Counted from the first letter of the stretch, positions 15,672-23,619 are shown. The stretch: 35,081 bases of DNA from Bacteroidota bacterium (GCA_003165895.1 PMXD01000377.1:20327-55407), one strand, 5' to 3'. Program-made: numbers and translations. The notes: generated by a model not told the origin, from the letters alone.

Positions 15672-16211
15672 ATGGACACCGCTTTAACAAACAGCACACT
15701 CGAAATATCTAAAACATCTTTAGATGTTAAGGCTGTTTGGGCTGCGCTGGAAAATGTAAAAGACCCTGAAATACCCGTGCTGAATGTTATTGACATGGGT
15801 ATTATTTATAACGTTGAAATTTCCGGAATTGAAACCGACAAGCCTGCCTGCACCGTTACCATGACCCCTACTTTTGTAGGCTGCCCTGCTATTGACCTGA
15901 TTAAAAAGTCAGTTCTTGAAGAAGTGATGAAACTTGGTTTTGATTCCGTAGAAGTAAAGGTTGACTTTGAAAACACCTGGACCAGCGACAGGATGAGTGA
16001 GGAGGCCAAAATTAAATTGGAAAAATTCGGCCTGGCACCTCCAGTAGTAATAGAAGGGGAGTTAACTGAAGCTCAACTTAACAACGTGCGCTGCCCGCAT
16101 TGCCATAGTACTGATACCACGCTCCGGTCTGCGTTTGGCTCTACGCTATGCAGGGCTATCAGGTTTTGCTTTAACTGTAAGCAGGGGTTTGAGCAGTTTA
16201 AACCAGTTTAG
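15672..16211 (+). CDS. paaD: Phenylacetyl-CoA epoxidase assembly subunit PaaD (MIP18/DUF59 family)
   Basis: PaaD-type protein, 179 residues from the ATG at 15672. An upstream in-frame TTG and ATG lie within or next to a repeat element and are less likely starts. The N-terminal MIP18/DUF59 domain shows VKDPEIPVLNVIDMGIIYNV and the conserved TPTFVGCPA with C71. Then DFENTWTSDRMSEEAKIKLEKFGLAPP, a stretch characteristic of PaaD, and a C-terminal zinc ribbon C141-x2-C144 ... C166-x2-C169 (CPHCHSTDT..FCFNCKQGFEQFKPV). PaaD is thought to help mature the metal centre of the PaaABCE oxygenase. No paaABCE gene lies within this window, so it is either a stray member of that pathway or an iron-sulfur/diiron assembly helper. 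Confidence 0.88.
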   Translation: MDTALTNSTLEISKTSLDVKAVWAALENVKDPEIPVLNVIDMGIIYNVEISGIETDKPACTVTMTPTFVGCPAIDLIKKSVLEEVMKLGFDSVEVKVDFENTWTSDRMSEEAKIKLEKFGLAPPVVIEGELTEAQLNNVRCPHCHSTDTTLRSAFGSTLCRAIRFCFNCKQGFEQFKPV

Positions 16212-16212
16212 G

Positions 16213-16330
16213 GTGTTCAGGTGTTTAAGTGTTCAAGTATTTAGGTTAAATACAGCATGAAGATGACAGTATTTTTACGACAACTTTTGTATTACCTGAA
16301 CACATGAACACCTGCGCACCTGAACACCCC
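16213..16330. repeat. TGAACAC-word inverted repeat
   Basis: GTGTTCAGGTGTTTAAGTGT starts at 16213 and is answered by CCTGAACACATGAACACC and CACCTGAACACC ending at about 16330. It is the same word family as 5564-5600 and could act as a terminator for paaD. Confidence 0.6.
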
Positions 16331-16387
16331 ATTATTTCCACTTGTGCTTTTTATGTTTTAAGTTTATCTTAACATAAAGTTCTGTGG

Positions 16388-18283
16388 ATGAAGAAATTTT
16401 ACCTTGCCTTTTTTTGCAGCCTGTTAGTTGCGTTTAGCGTACGTGCTCAAACCCCGGCTGAAATTGATAAGCAGAATGACACCGCAGAGTCTGCATTGAA
16501 TCAAAACCCTAAAGACGTACTTATCCAGGCTGAGAAAATAAAAGCCGTGGCCGAAGCAATAGGTTACAAAAAAGGGATGGCTAAAGCAATTGCCATTATG
16601 GGCGTAGCCAATTACAAAATAGACGACTATGCCAAGGCGAAAATACTGATAAGCGATGCCGTCACTATCAATCAGCAAATAAGCGATACCAGCAACCTGG
16701 CCTTTTGCAAATACTGGCTTGGCAATATTGAGCTGAACCAAAGCAAATACAATAATGCACTGGACCTTTTTCAAGCGACGTATGAATTAGCCGAAAAAAT
16801 AAACGACAAAAAAAATATTGCCCGTAGCCTGGACGGTAAAGCCTCTATTTACGAAGCGCTGGGCGAAGATGATAAAGCGCTGACCCTTTACCAGGCAGCG
16901 CTTGAAGCGGCAAAGCAGGGCAATTTTAATGTTTGGTATCCGGGTGTTATGCAAAGCATGGGTAACCTGGCCTACAAAAAGGGAAAGGTTGACTCAGCAA
17001 TCAAAATATATAATGAGGCTATTATAGCATCAGACGAAGTAGGTAACCTGAATAACAAAGCCAATTGTTACCAAAAGCTGGCAGAAATATATTACGGGAA
17101 AAAGCAGTCGAAAAGAGCGATGGAATATATCCAGCAGGCCATGGCGCTTTTTCAGCAAACAGGTTCGATGTCATCGTTTAGCTATAGCCGCCTGCTGATG
17201 AGCTATATATTGCTTAGCGACCGTGCCTACAAAGTAGCCATTGATTTAGCCGAAATGTCGCTTGAGGAAGGCAAATCTACGGGTGAGATTCAGCTGCAAA
17301 AGGATGCCGCCCAGGTGTTGTATTATGCCTACCTGGGTATGGGCGATAAAGGCAAAGCATTGGATTACCATATTCTCTTCCACGAGCTTTCTGAGGCTAA
17401 CAATAATGAGACCCTTACAAAAAAACTGGTCAGTATGGAGCTTGAGGCCAACTTTGAAAAAGAGCGGCAAATTGCAAAAGTAGAAGAGGCCAAAAGAGAT
17501 GCTGAACTGGGCGCACAGATTGACAAGCAAAGACTGGTTAAAAAATTTGCTATTATCGGCATCTTTCTGTTTGCCATTATTGCGGGCCTTGCAATTTTTG
17601 CTTTTAATCAAAAACGAAAAGACAGCAGTTTGATAGCCCGTGAAAAGAAGCGCACTGATGCCCTGTTGTTAAATATTTTGCCCGAAGAGATTGTAAACGA
17701 TTTAAAAAAGGCCGAATACAAGGTAAACGGCCAGGCAACGGTGTTGTTTGCCGACATTAAAACACAGGCCGGCAAAACCCCGGGCAATCCTTTTGTTAAA
17801 CCTATAGTGTCTGAGCTTGATTATTATTACAGGGCGTTTGACGAAATAGCTGCGCGGCATAAAATTGAAAGAATAAAAACAGTGGGCGACGCTTACCTGT
17901 GCATTAGCAGCGCCGCTGTATCGGAGGAAGATAATGCCTATAACGTAACAAATGCCGCACTTGAAATAATCAGGTTTGTAAAACAGGCCCAACAGCCTAA
18001 AGCCGATAACGGCGAGTCATTTTTTGAGATAAGCATAGGGATTCACACCGGACCGGTTATTGCGGGCATTATTGGTATCCGCAAATTTTCGTACGATGTT
18101 TGGGGCGATACTGTAAACATTGCTGCGCGAATGGAGCAGCACGGCGAAGAGGGCAAAATCAATATTTCAGGAGGAACCTATAAGCTGGTCAAAAACCGGT
18201 TTATCTGCGTTTTCAGAGGGGAGATGGAAACTAAAAAGAAAGAGAAAATAGACATGTATTTTGTAGAGCGGGCGGCCGTTTAG
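16388..18283 (+). CDS. Membrane TPR protein with class III adenylate cyclase domain
   Basis: Predicted sensor that makes cAMP. Of 631 residues, 1-20 form a signal peptide (FYLAFFCSLLVAFSVRAQ). TPR-type helical repeats fill about 60-330 (for example YWLGNIELNQSKYNNALDLF), followed by a coiled coil at about 335-385. A transmembrane helix lies at 387-407 (FAIIGIFLFAIIAGLAIFAF). The cyclase domain spans about 430-631: ILPEEIVNDL, metal Asp D456 in VLFADIK, K497 and D501 in RIKTVGDAY, D570 in DVWGDTVN, N577 and R581. The K497/D570 pair is the adenine-selecting pair of adenylate cyclases. The TPR part should therefore be periplasmic and the cyclase cytoplasmic. The ligand of the TPR part is unknown. 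It converges with the DUF4442 gene. Confidence 0.9.
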   Translation: MKKFYLAFFCSLLVAFSVRAQTPAEIDKQNDTAESALNQNPKDVLIQAEKIKAVAEAIGYKKGMAKAIAIMGVANYKIDDYAKAKILISDAVTINQQISDTSNLAFCKYWLGNIELNQSKYNNALDLFQATYELAEKINDKKNIARSLDGKASIYEALGEDDKALTLYQAALEAAKQGNFNVWYPGVMQSMGNLAYKKGKVDSAIKIYNEAIIASDEVGNLNNKANCYQKLAEIYYGKKQSKRAMEYIQQAMALFQQTGSMSSFSYSRLLMSYILLSDRAYKVAIDLAEMSLEEGKSTGEIQLQKDAAQVLYYAYLGMGDKGKALDYHILFHELSEANNNETLTKKLVSMELEANFEKERQIAKVEEAKRDAELGAQIDKQRLVKKFAIIGIFLFAIIAGLAIFAFNQKRKDSSLIAREKKRTDALLLNILPEEIVNDLKKAEYKVNGQATVLFADIKTQAGKTPGNPFVKPIVSELDYYYRAFDEIAARHKIERIKTVGDAYLCISSAAVSEEDNAYNVTNAALEIIRFVKQAQQPKADNGESFFEISIGIHTGPVIAGIIGIRKFSYDVWGDTVNIAARMEQHGEEGKINISGGTYKLVKNRFICVFRGEMETKKKEKIDMYFVERAAV

Positions 18284-18291
18284 GTGTTTTA

Positions 18292-18807
18292 TTAGTTGCC
18301 GGCATTCCTCGCCGCTAATTTCTTTTTGTAAAACTCCTTACTTGCGGCGTAAATAGTTTTGTTGAATACGGCATAAACATTCCCTTTGTCGTCCTCGTAT
18401 TTTAAAGGCAGGTCGAAAGTATATTCTCCCTGTTCGCTTATTTTTCGTTTCACCTCGCTCACCAGTTCGTCGGGAATCAGGAACCTGCACTTTACCGCAT
18501 CTACAATTGGCCTTACGAATTTTACCGAGGCGGCTTTATCCCACACCACATAATCTTTACCCAGTATTTGCATAAACATCAGCATGTAATATGGGTCTAC
18601 AGAGCTATAGATACTTCCGCCGAAAACTGTGCCCACCTTGTTGCGGGTGCGGATGTTGAGTTTAAGGCCTACGTGCATTTCGCTATGGTCGGCTGCAATA
18701 AACTGAACCTTACTACCGGTACACCAAATGCAGGGCCAGAAATTAAATCCCCAGCGCATCAGCATAGATTGCCGCGATTCGGTTTTTGTGGTTTCGTATA
18801 ATTTCAT
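18292..18807 (-). CDS. DUF4442 hot-dog-fold protein (thioesterase-like)
   Basis: Protein of 171 residues recognised as DUF4442, a hot-dog fold family related to PaaI-type thioesterases. Visible marks are the N-terminal helix WGFNFWPCIWCTGSKV, the strand block MHVGLKLNIRTRNKVGTVFGGSIYSSVDPYYMLMF (the GG-S-x(4)-D-P helix that forms the active cleft) and VVWDKAASVKFVRPI. Enzymatic activity is not proven for this family; acyl-CoA hydrolysis is the usual guess. It is a single gene, convergent with the cyclase and divergent from the aminopeptidase. Confidence 0.85.
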   Translation of the reverse strand: MKLYETTKTESRQSMLMRWGFNFWPCIWCTGSKVQFIAADHSEMHVGLKLNIRTRNKVGTVFGGSIYSSVDPYYMLMFMQILGKDYVVWDKAASVKFVRPIVDAVKCRFLIPDELVSEVKRKISEQGEYTFDLPLKYEDDKGNVYAVFNKTIYAASKEFYKKKLAARNAGN

Positions 18808-18895
18808 GTTCCACGGTTTAGTTTTATTTCAATGCCAGTAAGCAGATGTACTATAAGGGTATTTTATATTTTCACAGCACAAAACAAAGTCTTTT

Positions 18896-20020
18896 ATGTC
18901 AACCATTGTTCGGGATAACCAGGCCATCCAGGTAAAGTATGCCAATCTGTTAGTCAATTACTGCCTTGGCGTAAAAAGGGGCGATAAGGTTTATATAACA
19001 GCCTCAGCCCTGGCTGAGCCGCTTATCAGGGAAGTTGTGAAAGCGGTTTATATAGCCGGCGGTATACCGGTGCTGAATGTTGAGTTGAATGGACTCGGCG
19101 ATTTGGCACTGAAGTATGCTGAAGCAGACCAGCTAGGGTGGGAAAACCCCATGAAAAAATACATTATGGAGAACTTTGATTGCTACCTGGTTATCAGGGC
19201 GCCTTACGAAAAAGGCGATGATGAAAAGGAGCCGGAAGATGCTGAAAAATTCAAAATTCTGCAGCAGGCGCAGAAGGAAACCAACCAGATATACTGGAAC
19301 CGCATTGGTAATGGTTCTATGCGCCGCGGCCTTTGCCAATATCCTACCAAAGCCGCCGCTGCTGATGCCGAATTAAGCCTGGAAGAGTACGAGCATTTTG
19401 TATACCAGAGCTGCTACCTGTATGATGAGGACCCCGTTGCAAAGTGGCTTGAAGTGCGCAAAAAGCAGCAGGTGTACGTAGACTACCTGAACAAGGTTGA
19501 GTTTGTGCAATATAAGGGGCCTAATATTGATATTTCGTTTTCGGTAAAAGGCCGCACCTGGATAAACAGCGATGGCCGTGCCAATATGCCCAGCGGAGAA
19601 GTGTTCAGTGCCCCGGTAGAAGACAGTGTTAATGGCAAAGTATATTTCAGTTACCGGGGGCTGTATATGGGCAAAGATGTTGAAGGCGTATCGCTGGAGG
19701 TAAAAGACGGCGAAGTAATTAACTGGAATGCTGAAAAAGGGAAAGATGTTTTAGATAAAGTTTTTGCAATACCGGGAGCGCGCCATTGGGGCGAGGTAGC
19801 TATTGGCACCAACTATAATATTCAGCGCACTACCCGCAATATTTTGTTTGATGAAAAAATAGGGGGCAGCATACATATGGCGGTAGGGCAATCGTATAAA
19901 CAATGCGGCGGTAAAAATGAAAGCAGCGTGCACTGGGATATGATAACGGATATGAAGAACGGAGGAGAAATCTGGGCCGATGGGGTGAAGATTTATGAGA
20001 ATGGTTTGTTTTTGATTTGA
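18896..20020 (+). CDS. M29-family aminopeptidase (thermophilic metalloprotease family)
   Basis: Cytoplasmic two-metal aminopeptidase of the AmpS/PepS/AmpT (M29) family, 374 residues, complete. The six metal and catalytic residues of the family appear in order: E235 (MPSGEVFSAP), E300 (WGEVAIG), H327 (SIHMAVGQ), Y334 (GQSY), H346 and D348 (SVHWDMI). The N-terminal domain (ANLLVNYCLGVKRGDKVYI..PLIREVVKAVYIAGG) matches the alpha/beta domain of the family, which lines the enclosed cavity of the dimer. It should release N-terminal residues from small peptides with broad specificity. Composition is like the core genes. Confidence 0.95.
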   Translation: MSTIVRDNQAIQVKYANLLVNYCLGVKRGDKVYITASALAEPLIREVVKAVYIAGGIPVLNVELNGLGDLALKYAEADQLGWENPMKKYIMENFDCYLVIRAPYEKGDDEKEPEDAEKFKILQQAQKETNQIYWNRIGNGSMRRGLCQYPTKAAAADAELSLEEYEHFVYQSCYLYDEDPVAKWLEVRKKQQVYVDYLNKVEFVQYKGPNIDISFSVKGRTWINSDGRANMPSGEVFSAPVEDSVNGKVYFSYRGLYMGKDVEGVSLEVKDGEVINWNAEKGKDVLDKVFAIPGARHWGEVAIGTNYNIQRTTRNILFDEKIGGSIHMAVGQSYKQCGGKNESSVHWDMITDMKNGGEIWADGVKIYENGLFLI

Positions 20021-20129
20021 TAATTAAGTTCTTGCATTCGTAAATAATTTTCCCAGGGACGACGATTACCGGAAAGATGGAACATCCCGCGCCGCGCTTT
20101 TCGACATTGCTGACCCGCATAAATGTTTT

Positions 20130-20435
20130 ATGTGCGATGGTTTTGTACCGGATGAGGTCGTTGAATGCCCCGGCTGTAGCTTTCCGCAAAATGGTGATGA
20201 AACGAGCCAATGTCGTTTCTTAGGAGAACTTAGGCTCGAAAAAAGATATGAGGCACTGGCTGCTTTCAGGGTAGGAGATGCCTTTCAGTTTTTGCTCGGG
20301 CTGGCGATTGGTTTCTTCGTAGTGGCCTATTCATTCTGGCAACATGATAAAACAAAACAGCCCCGTTTATGGGGCTGCAAGCAGATGGGGTGGGAACCTG
20401 AAATTTGCGATAACCTATTCTTAACCTACTGCTAA
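20130..20435 (+). CDS. Small zinc-ribbon/membrane protein or 5'-truncated remnant
   Basis: From the only in-frame ATG the frame encodes 101 residues: FVPDEVVECPGCSFPQNG, a charged helix, then a hydrophobic segment (FQFLLGLAIGFFVVAYSFW). The frame is open back to 20028 but has no ATG, GTG or TTG there. Those codons read ..FDIADPHKCFMCDGF and supply the missing half of a C-x2-C ... C-x2-C zinc ribbon (CFMC..CPGC). The pattern resembles small Bacteroidota zinc-ribbon plus TM proteins. The last 35 codons run through a hairpin (20358-20377) and look meaningless. Either a rare start (such as ATT at 20106) is used, or this is a decayed gene. I lean to a remnant. Confidence 0.35.
   Translation: MCDGFVPDEVVECPGCSFPQNGDETSQCRFLGELRLEKRYEALAAFRVGDAFQFLLGLAIGFFVVAYSFWQHDKTKQPRLWGCKQMGWEPEICDNLFLTYC
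20358..20377 (-). terminator. Hairpin with terminator character on the minus strand
   Basis: CAGCCCC (20358-20364) / GGGGCTG (20371-20377), loop GTTTAT. The plus-strand flank upstream is AAAACAAAA, so only a minus-strand transcript would see a U-tract. No minus-strand gene ends here, so it may be a remnant or part of the degenerate gene. Confidence 0.4.
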
Positions 20436-20498
20436 ACCACTTGCGTGGCCATTTCTTTATGTTGGGACAAATAGTTTACCCTTATACTCTGATAACGA

Positions 20499-20540
20499 AA
20501 ATGAGGCCCATAAGTTGCCAAATAAGGCCTCGTTTACTTT
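20499..20540 (+). terminator. Probable rho-independent terminator before the 20631 gene
   Basis: AAATGAGGCC (20499-20508) pairs with GGCCTCGTTT (20526-20535) including one G-U pair, followed by ACTTTAATT. It would insulate the next gene from upstream reading. Confidence 0.6.
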
Positions 20541-20550
20541 AATTAACTGT

Positions 20551-20613
20551 CTTTTTGACACTTTAATGGGCAGTTTGTTTAAAATATTATATTTGTATTA
20601 CCCTTTTTGACAC
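20551..20613 (+). promoter_or_regulatory. Promoter region of the 20631 gene with direct repeat
   Basis: TATATTTG at 20588-20595 is a full TAnnTTTG -7 box. It lies between two copies of CTTTTTGACAC (20551-20561 and 20603-20613), 52 bases apart. The TTTG units upstream (20554, 20574) do not give standard -33 spacing. The repeated word on both sides suggests a regulator site. Confidence 0.5.
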
Positions 20614-20630
20614 ATTAAACTCTCGACTCA

Positions 20631-21089
20631 ATGCAAATCAATTATTTCCGCAGGGCTATAACGCTGGGCGTTTTATGCCTGTTATGTGCAATAACATTTG
20701 GCCAATCCAGAACTGATGGCGATAAGTTTCTTAACGCTTTAGGCAAAGGCGCCCAGGCTTCGGAGGTTAGCGACCTTAAAGCTGGCTACAGTTTTCAGAT
20801 GGCTAACGAGAACCACTATTTATCAAAAGATGGCATTGAGTTATTGCTGCAAAACTCCATGCTTAGCGAAATCCGTATTTACAAAGATAGCCCCGTATAT
20901 GGCAGTTTTAAAGGCCATTTACCCCGCGGGCTCAATTTTAACCTTACCAGCGCCGAGGTAAAAAAGCTATTAGGTAAACCTTCAGTAAGCTACAATACCG
21001 GCTACTGCGAGTTTGAAGTGCAGGGCCAGGTAATTTCGTGCTGGTTTGATAAAGACCGCCTTAGCCAGGTTGACCTGGGAACAAAATAA
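20631..21089 (+). CDS. Hypothetical exported protein
   Basis: A 152-residue protein with a Sec signal peptide (RRAITLGVLCLLCAITFGQS, cleavage near residue 25). The mature part is a small mixed alpha/beta domain: a helix DKFLNALGKGAQASEV, then YSFQMANENHYLSKDGIELLLQN. The repeat-like line LNFNLTSAEVKKLLGKP is a pattern I associate with small periplasmic or lipoprotein domains, where a helix with a LGKP turn precedes beta strands (YCEFEVQGQVISCWFDKDRLSQVDL). No family name can be given with confidence. It has its own promoter and precedes another unknown envelope protein by 76 bases. Confidence 0.7.
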   Translation: MQINYFRRAITLGVLCLLCAITFGQSRTDGDKFLNALGKGAQASEVSDLKAGYSFQMANENHYLSKDGIELLLQNSMLSEIRIYKDSPVYGSFKGHLPRGLNFNLTSAEVKKLLGKPSVSYNTGYCEFEVQGQVISCWFDKDRLSQVDLGTK

Positions 21090-21165
21090 CACAGTGACTG
21101 TAAGCTGGTTAGCGTTTCGGACAAAACTATAAACCGGTTATTGCCGTTGTAGTTTAAAGTTCTTT

Positions 21166-21705
21166 ATGAAACGATTAGCCGGGTTTTCTTTACTGATTAT
21201 ATTCCTTTCATTGTTTTCATGCAAGGCTATTAAGAAACTCGGGCAATTTTACGTAGATTATAATACTCAGGCTGTATTTCCAGCCAATATTCCTGTCAAC
21301 GTTCCGCTTACCATTTACTCGCCTGAAATTGCTACCAACTCTTCGCAGGTATTTCAAAACAATAACACGGCAGCCAACCTTATACAAAGCGTTACGCTTA
21401 ACCAGTTAACGCTTACCATAACCTCGCCGCAAGGTCAAACATTTTCTTTTCTTCAGAATGTAAGCGTTTATATTTCTACCGATAGCCTGCCCGAAATTGA
21501 AATTGCCAGCAGGCAAAATATACCCGCTAACGTAGGCGATACCTTATCGTTAAATGTAACCAATGCCGATTTGGAAAATTACATTAAGGCCAGCCAGATA
21601 ACACTACGGGTATCAGGTACTACCGACCAGCTTACAACTACCAATATAAACGTCAATGTTTATGCGCAGTTTTTTGTGCAGGCTAATTTGCTTGATTTGC
21701 TTTAA
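21166..21705 (+). CDS. Hypothetical lipoprotein
   Basis: A 179-residue predicted lipoprotein: signal peptide KRLAGFSLLIIFLSLF with lipobox LFSC, modified C19. The mature protein is nearly all beta, rich in Thr, Asn, Gln and Ile (for example VTLNQLTLTITSPQGQTFSF). It has a SVYISTDSLPEIEIASRQNIP section and a repeated strand near the end (TNINVNVYAQFFVQANLLDLL). It reads like a single Ig- or LEA-like beta sandwich at the outer membrane; I do not recognise a named family. It follows the 20631 gene in the same direction, perhaps in one transcript. Confidence 0.75.
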   Translation: MKRLAGFSLLIIFLSLFSCKAIKKLGQFYVDYNTQAVFPANIPVNVPLTIYSPEIATNSSQVFQNNNTAANLIQSVTLNQLTLTITSPQGQTFSFLQNVSVYISTDSLPEIEIASRQNIPANVGDTLSLNVTNADLENYIKASQITLRVSGTTDQLTTTNINVNVYAQFFVQANLLDLL

Positions 21706-21749
21706 ACAGGTGTTATAGTGCGCAAGTGTTTAGATTAATGCAACCAGGT

Positions 21750-22751
21750 TTATTCCTCGTAAAGCCTGACAATGCGCGTTGCCGACTCTTTCAATTCCTC
21801 AGCCAGTTTTTGGGGCTTCAGCACTTTTACTTTATCGCCGTAACTAAGTAATTGCATTTTAAGCTCGGTATTGATAACCAGCTCCAGCGAAATGCGCAGT
21901 TCGGTTTTGGTGTCCTTAATTATCGTTTGAGAAAGGTGTAGTGGAATTGTTTTTATATAGTTGCCCTGTTGTGGAGAGAAAGAGAGCAGAACCTTTTCCG
22001 GCGCGCCGCCACCCACGGTTACGCCCAGCACATTTTTGTAAAAATTCTTCCTGTCAATTTTATCATCGCTGAAGGTTTGATTGGTTAGCTGAAGGTCAAG
22101 TATCCGGTCCAGCGCAAAGGTCAGTATCTTATGATCCTTTTTACTGATGCCGTTGCCGATTACATACCAAAAGTTTTTCGACTCGCGGATTAAATAAGGC
22201 TCCAGCAGGTTCTGCGATACGGTGTCGCTGCCATGGCGCTGGTAACTGAATTTTAAAACCTTCCTTTCTGAAATGGCCTTTAAAATCGGCTCAACAAACT
22301 CAATGCCTTTAATAATAAAGGGCTTATCCAGTTGTATGTGGTCGCTCTCGCCACGCGCTTCTTTATTCAGTTTTACGGTAGAGGCGATTTTGTGTATGGC
22401 TTCTTCAAATTCTTTAATGGCAGGCAGGTGCTTAAACTGGTCTAAAATGCTAATGGCAAAATCAAGGCCATGTAACTCGTCGGCGCTTACCGGCAGGTTA
22501 TGGATGGAATAGTTCTCGTCGGTATACCGGTAGGTGTGCTCCTTTTTACTAAATGCAATAGGCGCATTAAAATTAAGCGATTGATTATAGCGCATTTCCT
22601 GCAAATCAAGCTGCATGGTGCGTTTTGAGACCTGCCTGTCCAGGTTTGCGCTTACAAACTTCATTAACTCCTCTAAACGCGGATAAGGGCGCTTGCGCAG
22701 CCGCATATCTATCAGTTTGTAGCGGGTGTAAGCATCTCTGTTCTGGGGCAT
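21750..22751 (-). CDS. WYL-domain transcriptional regulator
   Basis: A 333-residue regulator. The N-terminal winged helix covers about residues 1-60 (RYKLIDMRLRKRPYPRLEELMKFV, then VSKRTMQLDLQEMR as recognition part). A WYL ligand-binding domain lies at about 140-225 with the core strand KVLKFSYQRHG..LLEPYLIRESKNFWYVIGN. A C-terminal WCX extension follows. WYL proteins sense nucleotides or nucleic acid and often control DNA repair or defence loci. It is transcribed away from the 23150 gene. The spacer of 398 bases between them holds a MITE-like element and a palindrome next to that gene's promoter. Confidence 0.93.
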   Translation of the reverse strand: MPQNRDAYTRYKLIDMRLRKRPYPRLEELMKFVSANLDRQVSKRTMQLDLQEMRYNQSLNFNAPIAFSKKEHTYRYTDENYSIHNLPVSADELHGLDFAISILDQFKHLPAIKEFEEAIHKIASTVKLNKEARGESDHIQLDKPFIIKGIEFVEPILKAISERKVLKFSYQRHGSDTVSQNLLEPYLIRESKNFWYVIGNGISKKDHKILTFALDRILDLQLTNQTFSDDKIDRKNFYKNVLGVTVGGGAPEKVLLSFSPQQGNYIKTIPLHLSQTIIKDTKTELRISLELVINTELKMQLLSYGDKVKVLKPQKLAEELKESATRIVRLYEE

Positions 22752-22826
22752 GGGTTCTTTTTAAAGCTCAATTAATCAATACTGCTCCTCTTAACAACCA
22801 GGCATTTTTTCAACTCAATGGTCGCC

Positions 22827-22981
22827 CAATACAGGCCTCTCCCGCCCTTCGCTTCGCTGGGGCGCCCTCTCCATTCTTCGAATAGAGAGGGAAAAGACAC
22901 CTAAATCGGCGCATTTTCCCTCTCTATCGCTTGCAATGGAGGGTGGTCGCACGAAGTGCCGACCGGGAGAGGCCTGTATTG
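22827..22981. mobile_element. MITE-like palindromic element, copy 1
   Basis: A 155-base element bounded by CAATACAGGCCTCTCCC and its perfect reverse complement ending at 22981. Inside are two hairpins, CCTCTCCATTC..GAATAGAGAGG and CCCTCTCTATCGC..GCAATGGAGGG, separated by an unpaired loop. It is the same element as 33646-33797, which lies in the opposite orientation. Non-coding; it occupies much of the gap between the WYL regulator and the 23150 gene. Confidence 0.85.
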
Positions 22982-23088
22982 CGTTGCGCAACGAGCCCTA
23001 AGCGAAATACCAGAACCGGCCCTGGTTTCCCCTTTAAGGGACGGAAGGGGCGGCTGTTTAATCCTGCAATATCCGAAAAATAAATTTT

Positions 23089-23126
23089 ACTGCGCAAATA
23101 CATTGCGCAGTGCCGGCCCACCTTTG
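23089..23126 (+). promoter_or_regulatory. Palindromic operator candidate and promoter of the 23150 gene
   Basis: ACTGCGCAA (23089-23097) and TTGCGCAGT (23103-23111) are perfect 9-bp inverted arms around a 5-base spacer. CACCTTTG at 23119-23126 resembles a -7 box, so the palindrome would sit between -33 and -7, where a bound repressor would block polymerase. The WYL regulator is the natural candidate to bind it. Confidence 0.55.
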
Positions 23127-23149
23127 TGTTATTAATTAAAACAAACGAT

Positions 23150-23596
23150 ATGCTAACAACGCCAACCATACCCTTTGCAAAGCACGAGCTTTATGTAAAT
23201 GAAATTGAGTTTACGCACAAGGATGAAGTATCGCTTTTCGGGTTTCTGCAGGATTGTGGAAAATTCTTCGAAACCCAGTATGTTATCTCGCGTAAAGACT
23301 TACAGATATTGTTAAGCCAGAACAAAGCGGGAATTGAAATACTGTGGCAGATTGAGCATCTTTTTGCCGGCCCCCATGCAGCACCGGCCTCGCTTAACCT
23401 TATAGACCTGTTTGGTACCACGCAGGTTTTTGATACTTGTGAAATAAAACTGGAGGTGCCCTTTTACCAGGATGAGCAAGGCAACCTGAAGCCCAGCCGG
23501 AGTAAAGAATTGTTTTTTATTGAAAAAGTGACCCCGCTGAACCGCATTGGTGAAGCCATAGGCGCACGCCCATCAAGAATCTCTACCACTATTTAA
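23150..23596 (+). CDS. Hypothetical protein, first gene of WYL-associated pair
   Basis: A 148-residue cytoplasmic protein from the ATG at 23150; an upstream in-frame TTG lies in the promoter and is not used. Readable parts are FAKHELYVNEIEFTHKDEVSLFGFLQDCGKFF, then VISRKDLQILLSQNKAGIEILWQIEHLF. It ends with KELFFIEKVTPLNRIGEAIGARPSRISTT. No membrane segment, signal peptide or known catalytic motif is seen, and I do not recognise the family. It lies opposite a WYL regulator, behind a palindromic operator candidate, and 23 bases ahead of a second unknown small gene, so the three probably form one regulated unit. Confidence 0.7.
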   Translation: MLTTPTIPFAKHELYVNEIEFTHKDEVSLFGFLQDCGKFFETQYVISRKDLQILLSQNKAGIEILWQIEHLFAGPHAAPASLNLIDLFGTTQVFDTCEIKLEVPFYQDEQGNLKPSRSKELFFIEKVTPLNRIGEAIGARPSRISTTI

Positions 23597-23619
23597 ATCA
23601 TGTTATAAAAACCAAAACC

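Noticed and set aside
19830-20210. Minus-strand frame of 126 codons opposite the aminopeptidase end and the zinc-ribbon frame
   Set aside because: No start context or domain; the plus-strand reading has clear zinc-ribbon and M29 motifs.
20380-20450. Possible tRNA gene
   Set aside because: No T-loop GTTCRANYC motif or matching acceptor stem is found.
22625-22885. Plus-strand frame of 86 codons through the WYL gene start and the MITE
   Set aside because: Its C-terminal part (QASPALRFAGAPSP) recurs in the frame at 33606-33821 only because both cross the same repeat.
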